Below, in pieces: positions 6,277 through 7,745 of a DNA stretch of 7,745 nucleotides (the first letter of the stretch is position 1; each line of letters begins with the position of its first letter). The notes below the pieces were generated by a model. It was given only the letters and a program-made list of their open reading frames with translations, searched no databases and had not been told where the DNA came from. Origin of the DNA: JBEBBU01 sp041158225 (GTDB taxonomy: Bacteria > Pseudomonadota > Gammaproteobacteria > Methylococcales > Methylococcaceae). The DNA lies in assembly GCA_041158225.1 (NCBI GenBank), contig JBEBBU010000023.1, positions 1 through 7,745 of the forward strand. The letters are read 5' to 3'. The position numbers were made by a program, and so were the translations under genes.

Positions 6277-7134
6277 CTACTTCTTGGCGTTGCGCAGGTA
6301 TTCTTCGAGTTCGGCAAATCCAGGACGGATATGCGCCGGCACCGTCTTGCGACCAAATTCAACAGAAGTCGCTGGCGGATTGTTGTTCACCGCGGCCAGA
6401 ATGGTGAATTTGAGCATCTGGTAGAAACTGCCCTCTTCCTCGACACTGCCTTCCATACTGGTCGCCAATGGCCCGACAAATCCGTAGGACACCAGAATAC
6501 CCAGAAAAGTACCCACCAGCGCTGCGGCGATCAGTTTGCCCAGTTCAGCGGGAGGAATACCTACAGACTCCATGGTATGCACCACGCCCATCACCGCCGC
6601 AACGATACCGAAAGCAGGCAGGCCGTCAGCAAGCTTGTTGAGTGCACCTACCGGCTGCAGGGCTGCATGATGATGCATCTCAAGTTCCGCATCCATCAGA
6701 TCCGACATCTGGAAGGATGAAATATTGCCAGCCGACATCATGCGCAGATAGTCAACAATGAAGTCGATGGCATGATGGTCATGCAGAACATTGGGAGCCA
6801 CCTTGAACGTATCGCTGCTGTGCGGATTTTCAAGATCGGCTTCCAGCGCCAGCAGCCCCTGGGTGCGGATCTTGGTAAAGATCATGAACATCAGGGTCAG
6901 GGCTTCCAGATAGTAGTCCTTGGTGTATTTGGAGCCCTTGAAAGCTGCGCCTACCGCACCGCCAAGAGCTGACAGGGTCACCGGCTTGTTGGCAGCAAGA
7001 AATGCCCCGATAGCTGCACCGAGAATGATGATGAACTCGGATGGCTGTACGAAAACGCCAAGGTGTCCACCGCCGAAAAGAAATCCGCCAACAATGGCAG
7101 CCAGGGCCAGACCCCAGCCAATGATGATAAACAT
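6277..7134 (-). CDS. motA: Flagellar motor stator protein MotA
   Basis: Four-helix cytoplasmic-membrane stator subunit that couples ion flow to torque on FliG. It has 285 residues (295 in E. coli). Membrane helices are roughly 1-20, 33-48, 171-191 and 201-222, with a large cytoplasmic loop at about 65-165. The torque residues Arg90 and Glu98 (KIRTQGLLALE) and the channel prolines Pro173 (GLPAFGIVAAVMG) and Pro222 (VGPLATSME) fall at exactly the E. coli numbers. GGGAGG lies 4 nt before the ATG. It is the first gene of a motA-motB-methyltransferase unit, divergent from htpG. No chemotaxis genes follow in the window, unlike the mot-che operon of E. coli. Confidence 0.97.
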   Translation of the reverse strand: MFIIIGWGLALAAIVGGFLFGGGHLGVFVQPSEFIIILGAAIGAFLAANKPVTLSALGGAVGAAFKGSKYTKDYYLEALTLMFMIFTKIRTQGLLALEADLENPHSSDTFKVAPNVLHDHHAIDFIVDYLRMMSAGNISSFQMSDLMDAELEMHHHAALQPVGALNKLADGLPAFGIVAAVMGVVHTMESVGIPPAELGKLIAAALVGTFLGILVSYGFVGPLATSMEGSVEEEGSFYQMLKFTILAAVNNNPPATSVEFGRKTVPAHIRPGFAELEEYLRNAKK

Positions 7135-7191
7135 TCTGCCTCCCTTTCCAGTGCAACTTCAGACCAGCGCTTCTTGAATGCAAAATCGGCT

Positions 7192-7219
7192 CTTGAAAAC
7201 GGCAGACGCGTCCCCAGAT
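7192..7219 (+). promoter_or_regulatory. Sigma-32 (RpoH) heat-shock promoter of htpG
   Basis: CTTGAAA (7192-7198) is followed after exactly 13 bp by CCCCAGAT (7212-7219). The -35 matches the RpoH consensus CTTGAAA fully, and the -10 matches CCCCATNT at all but one fixed position. The predicted start near 7226 gives a leader of about 80 nt before htpG. htpG is a classical RpoH target, so context agrees with sequence. Confidence 0.82.
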
Positions 7220-7263
7220 CCTCAGCCTAATGGAATTGTATCGCAAGCATTGGTCATTCCTGA

Positions 7264-7293
7264 TTTATTCTGCATCTTTTTTTTCAATATCAA
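7264..7293 (-). promoter_or_regulatory. Possible sigma-70-type promoter for motA
   Basis: On the - strand TTGATA (7293-7288) is followed after 18 bp by AATAAA (7269-7264), with 5 of 6 and 4 of 6 matches to consensus. It would give a leader of roughly 120 nt. The region is AT-rich, so chance matches are likely. I did not find a convincing sigma-28 (FliA) promoter, which would be the usual expectation for late flagellar genes. Confidence 0.3.
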
Positions 7294-7308
7294 GAGGATT
7301 GAGCTCAC

Positions 7309-7745
7309 ATGACGGTAGCAGACAACGAAAAGGTCACCCTGGGATTTGAGGCGGAAGTCAAACAGCTGTTACAGCTGATGATCCACTCACTCTACAGCAA
7401 CAAGGAGATCTTCCTGCGCGAACTGGTTTCCAACGCTTCTGACGCTGCTGACAAACTGCGCTTTCTTGCGCTGTCGGATGACAGTCTGTACGAGGGCGAC
7501 AGCACACTCAGAATCAGGGTGAGTTTTGACAAGGATGCGAGAACCATCACCATTGCCGACAATGGCATCGGCATGACCCGCGAGGAAGTCCAGCAGAATA
7601 TCGGCACCATTGCCCGCTCAGGCACACGCCACTTCTTTGAATCACTGACCGGCGATGAAGCCAGGGACAGTCAGCTGATTGGCCAGTTTGGCGTAGGATT
7701 CTATGCATCATTCATTGTCGCTGACCGCGTGACGCTGATCACCCG
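7309..7745 (+). CDS. htpG: Molecular chaperone HtpG (bacterial Hsp90), N-terminal part
   Basis: Cytoplasmic ATP-dependent chaperone; the first 145 codons are present and the gene runs off the right edge. They cover most of the GHKL ATP-binding domain: LMIHSLYSNKEIFLREL (23-39), the ATPase Glu38 and Mg-binding Asn42 in REL-VSNASDAADKLR, the DNGIGM nucleotide motif (84-89, Asp84 contacting adenine in the family), the lid region IGTIARSGT (98-106) and GQFGVGFYASFIVA (125-138). The ATG at 7309 has an AGAGG site about 11 nt upstream, slightly long but acceptable. No later Met would keep the conserved N-terminal TLGFEAEVKQLL segment. It is divergent from motA and preceded by an RpoH-type promoter. 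Confidence 0.98.
   Translation, partial: MTVADNEKVTLGFEAEVKQLLQLMIHSLYSNKEIFLRELVSNASDAADKLRFLALSDDSLYEGDSTLRIRVSFDKDARTITIADNGIGMTREEVQQNIGTIARSGTRHFFESLTGDEARDSQLIGQFGVGFYASFIVADRVTLIT

Noticed and set aside
5356..6720. A 454-codon open frame on the + strand, antisense to motB and motA
   Set aside because: It covers two unmistakable stator genes, shows no recognisable domain and ignores the real gene boundary, and no convincing ribosome site was seen. It is an antisense shadow of well-conserved coding sequence.
7183..7190. GCCGATTT on the - strand as a sigma-28 -10 box for motA
   Set aside because: The -10 half is good, but nothing like TAAA occurs about 15 bp upstream, so the promoter is not supported.
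7277..7284. Run of eight T on the + strand before htpG as a terminator tail
   Set aside because: No GC-rich stem precedes it, and it lies in the htpG leader where termination would make no sense.

Overview
The window looks like a chromosomal housekeeping region of a Gram-negative gammaproteobacterium. The evidence is a Kdo transferase for LPS (waaA), a proteobacterial MotA/MotB stator pair, and a ribosomal cluster rpsF-rpsR-DUF2232-rplI. That cluster lacks priB and carries the DUF2232 membrane protein, an order I associate with Pseudomonas/Halomonas-like lineages. I cannot name a genus. No mobile element, CRISPR array, rRNA or tRNA is visible, and no gene-free stretch exceeds about 175 bp.

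From right to left, htpG (Hsp90) starts at 7309 on the + strand and runs off the right edge. It is preceded by a very good sigma-32-type heat-shock promoter. Everything else is on the - strand. motA (7134-6277) and motB (6264-5071) come first, followed by a membrane-anchored SAM methyltransferase (5071-4253) whose start codon overlaps the motB stop. A sigma-70-type promoter whose -35 box lies inside the end of the methyltransferase gene then drives the ribosomal cluster: rpsF (S6), rpsR (S18), a DUF2232 membrane protein and rplI (L9). The rpsF leader contains a hairpin resembling the S6:S18 autoregulatory element.

After rplI comes a long GC-rich hairpin that looks like a terminator or attenuator. 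waaA follows, probably starting at a TTG codon just past the hairpin, and then the 5' part of ychF, cut by the left edge. In many gammaproteobacteria dnaB follows rplI; here waaA-ychF is in that place.

The most interesting item is the translational coupling of motB to a four-helix, membrane-tethered methyltransferase that resembles the FAM173/ATPSc-KMT lysine methyltransferase type. This raises the untested possibility that a membrane protein, perhaps the stator itself, is methylated. Other items of note are an extended MotB (coiled-coil insert plus Pro/Ala-rich tail), the two mutually exclusive hairpins in the rpsF leader, and the waaA start decision. I see no clearly undescribed multi-gene system.
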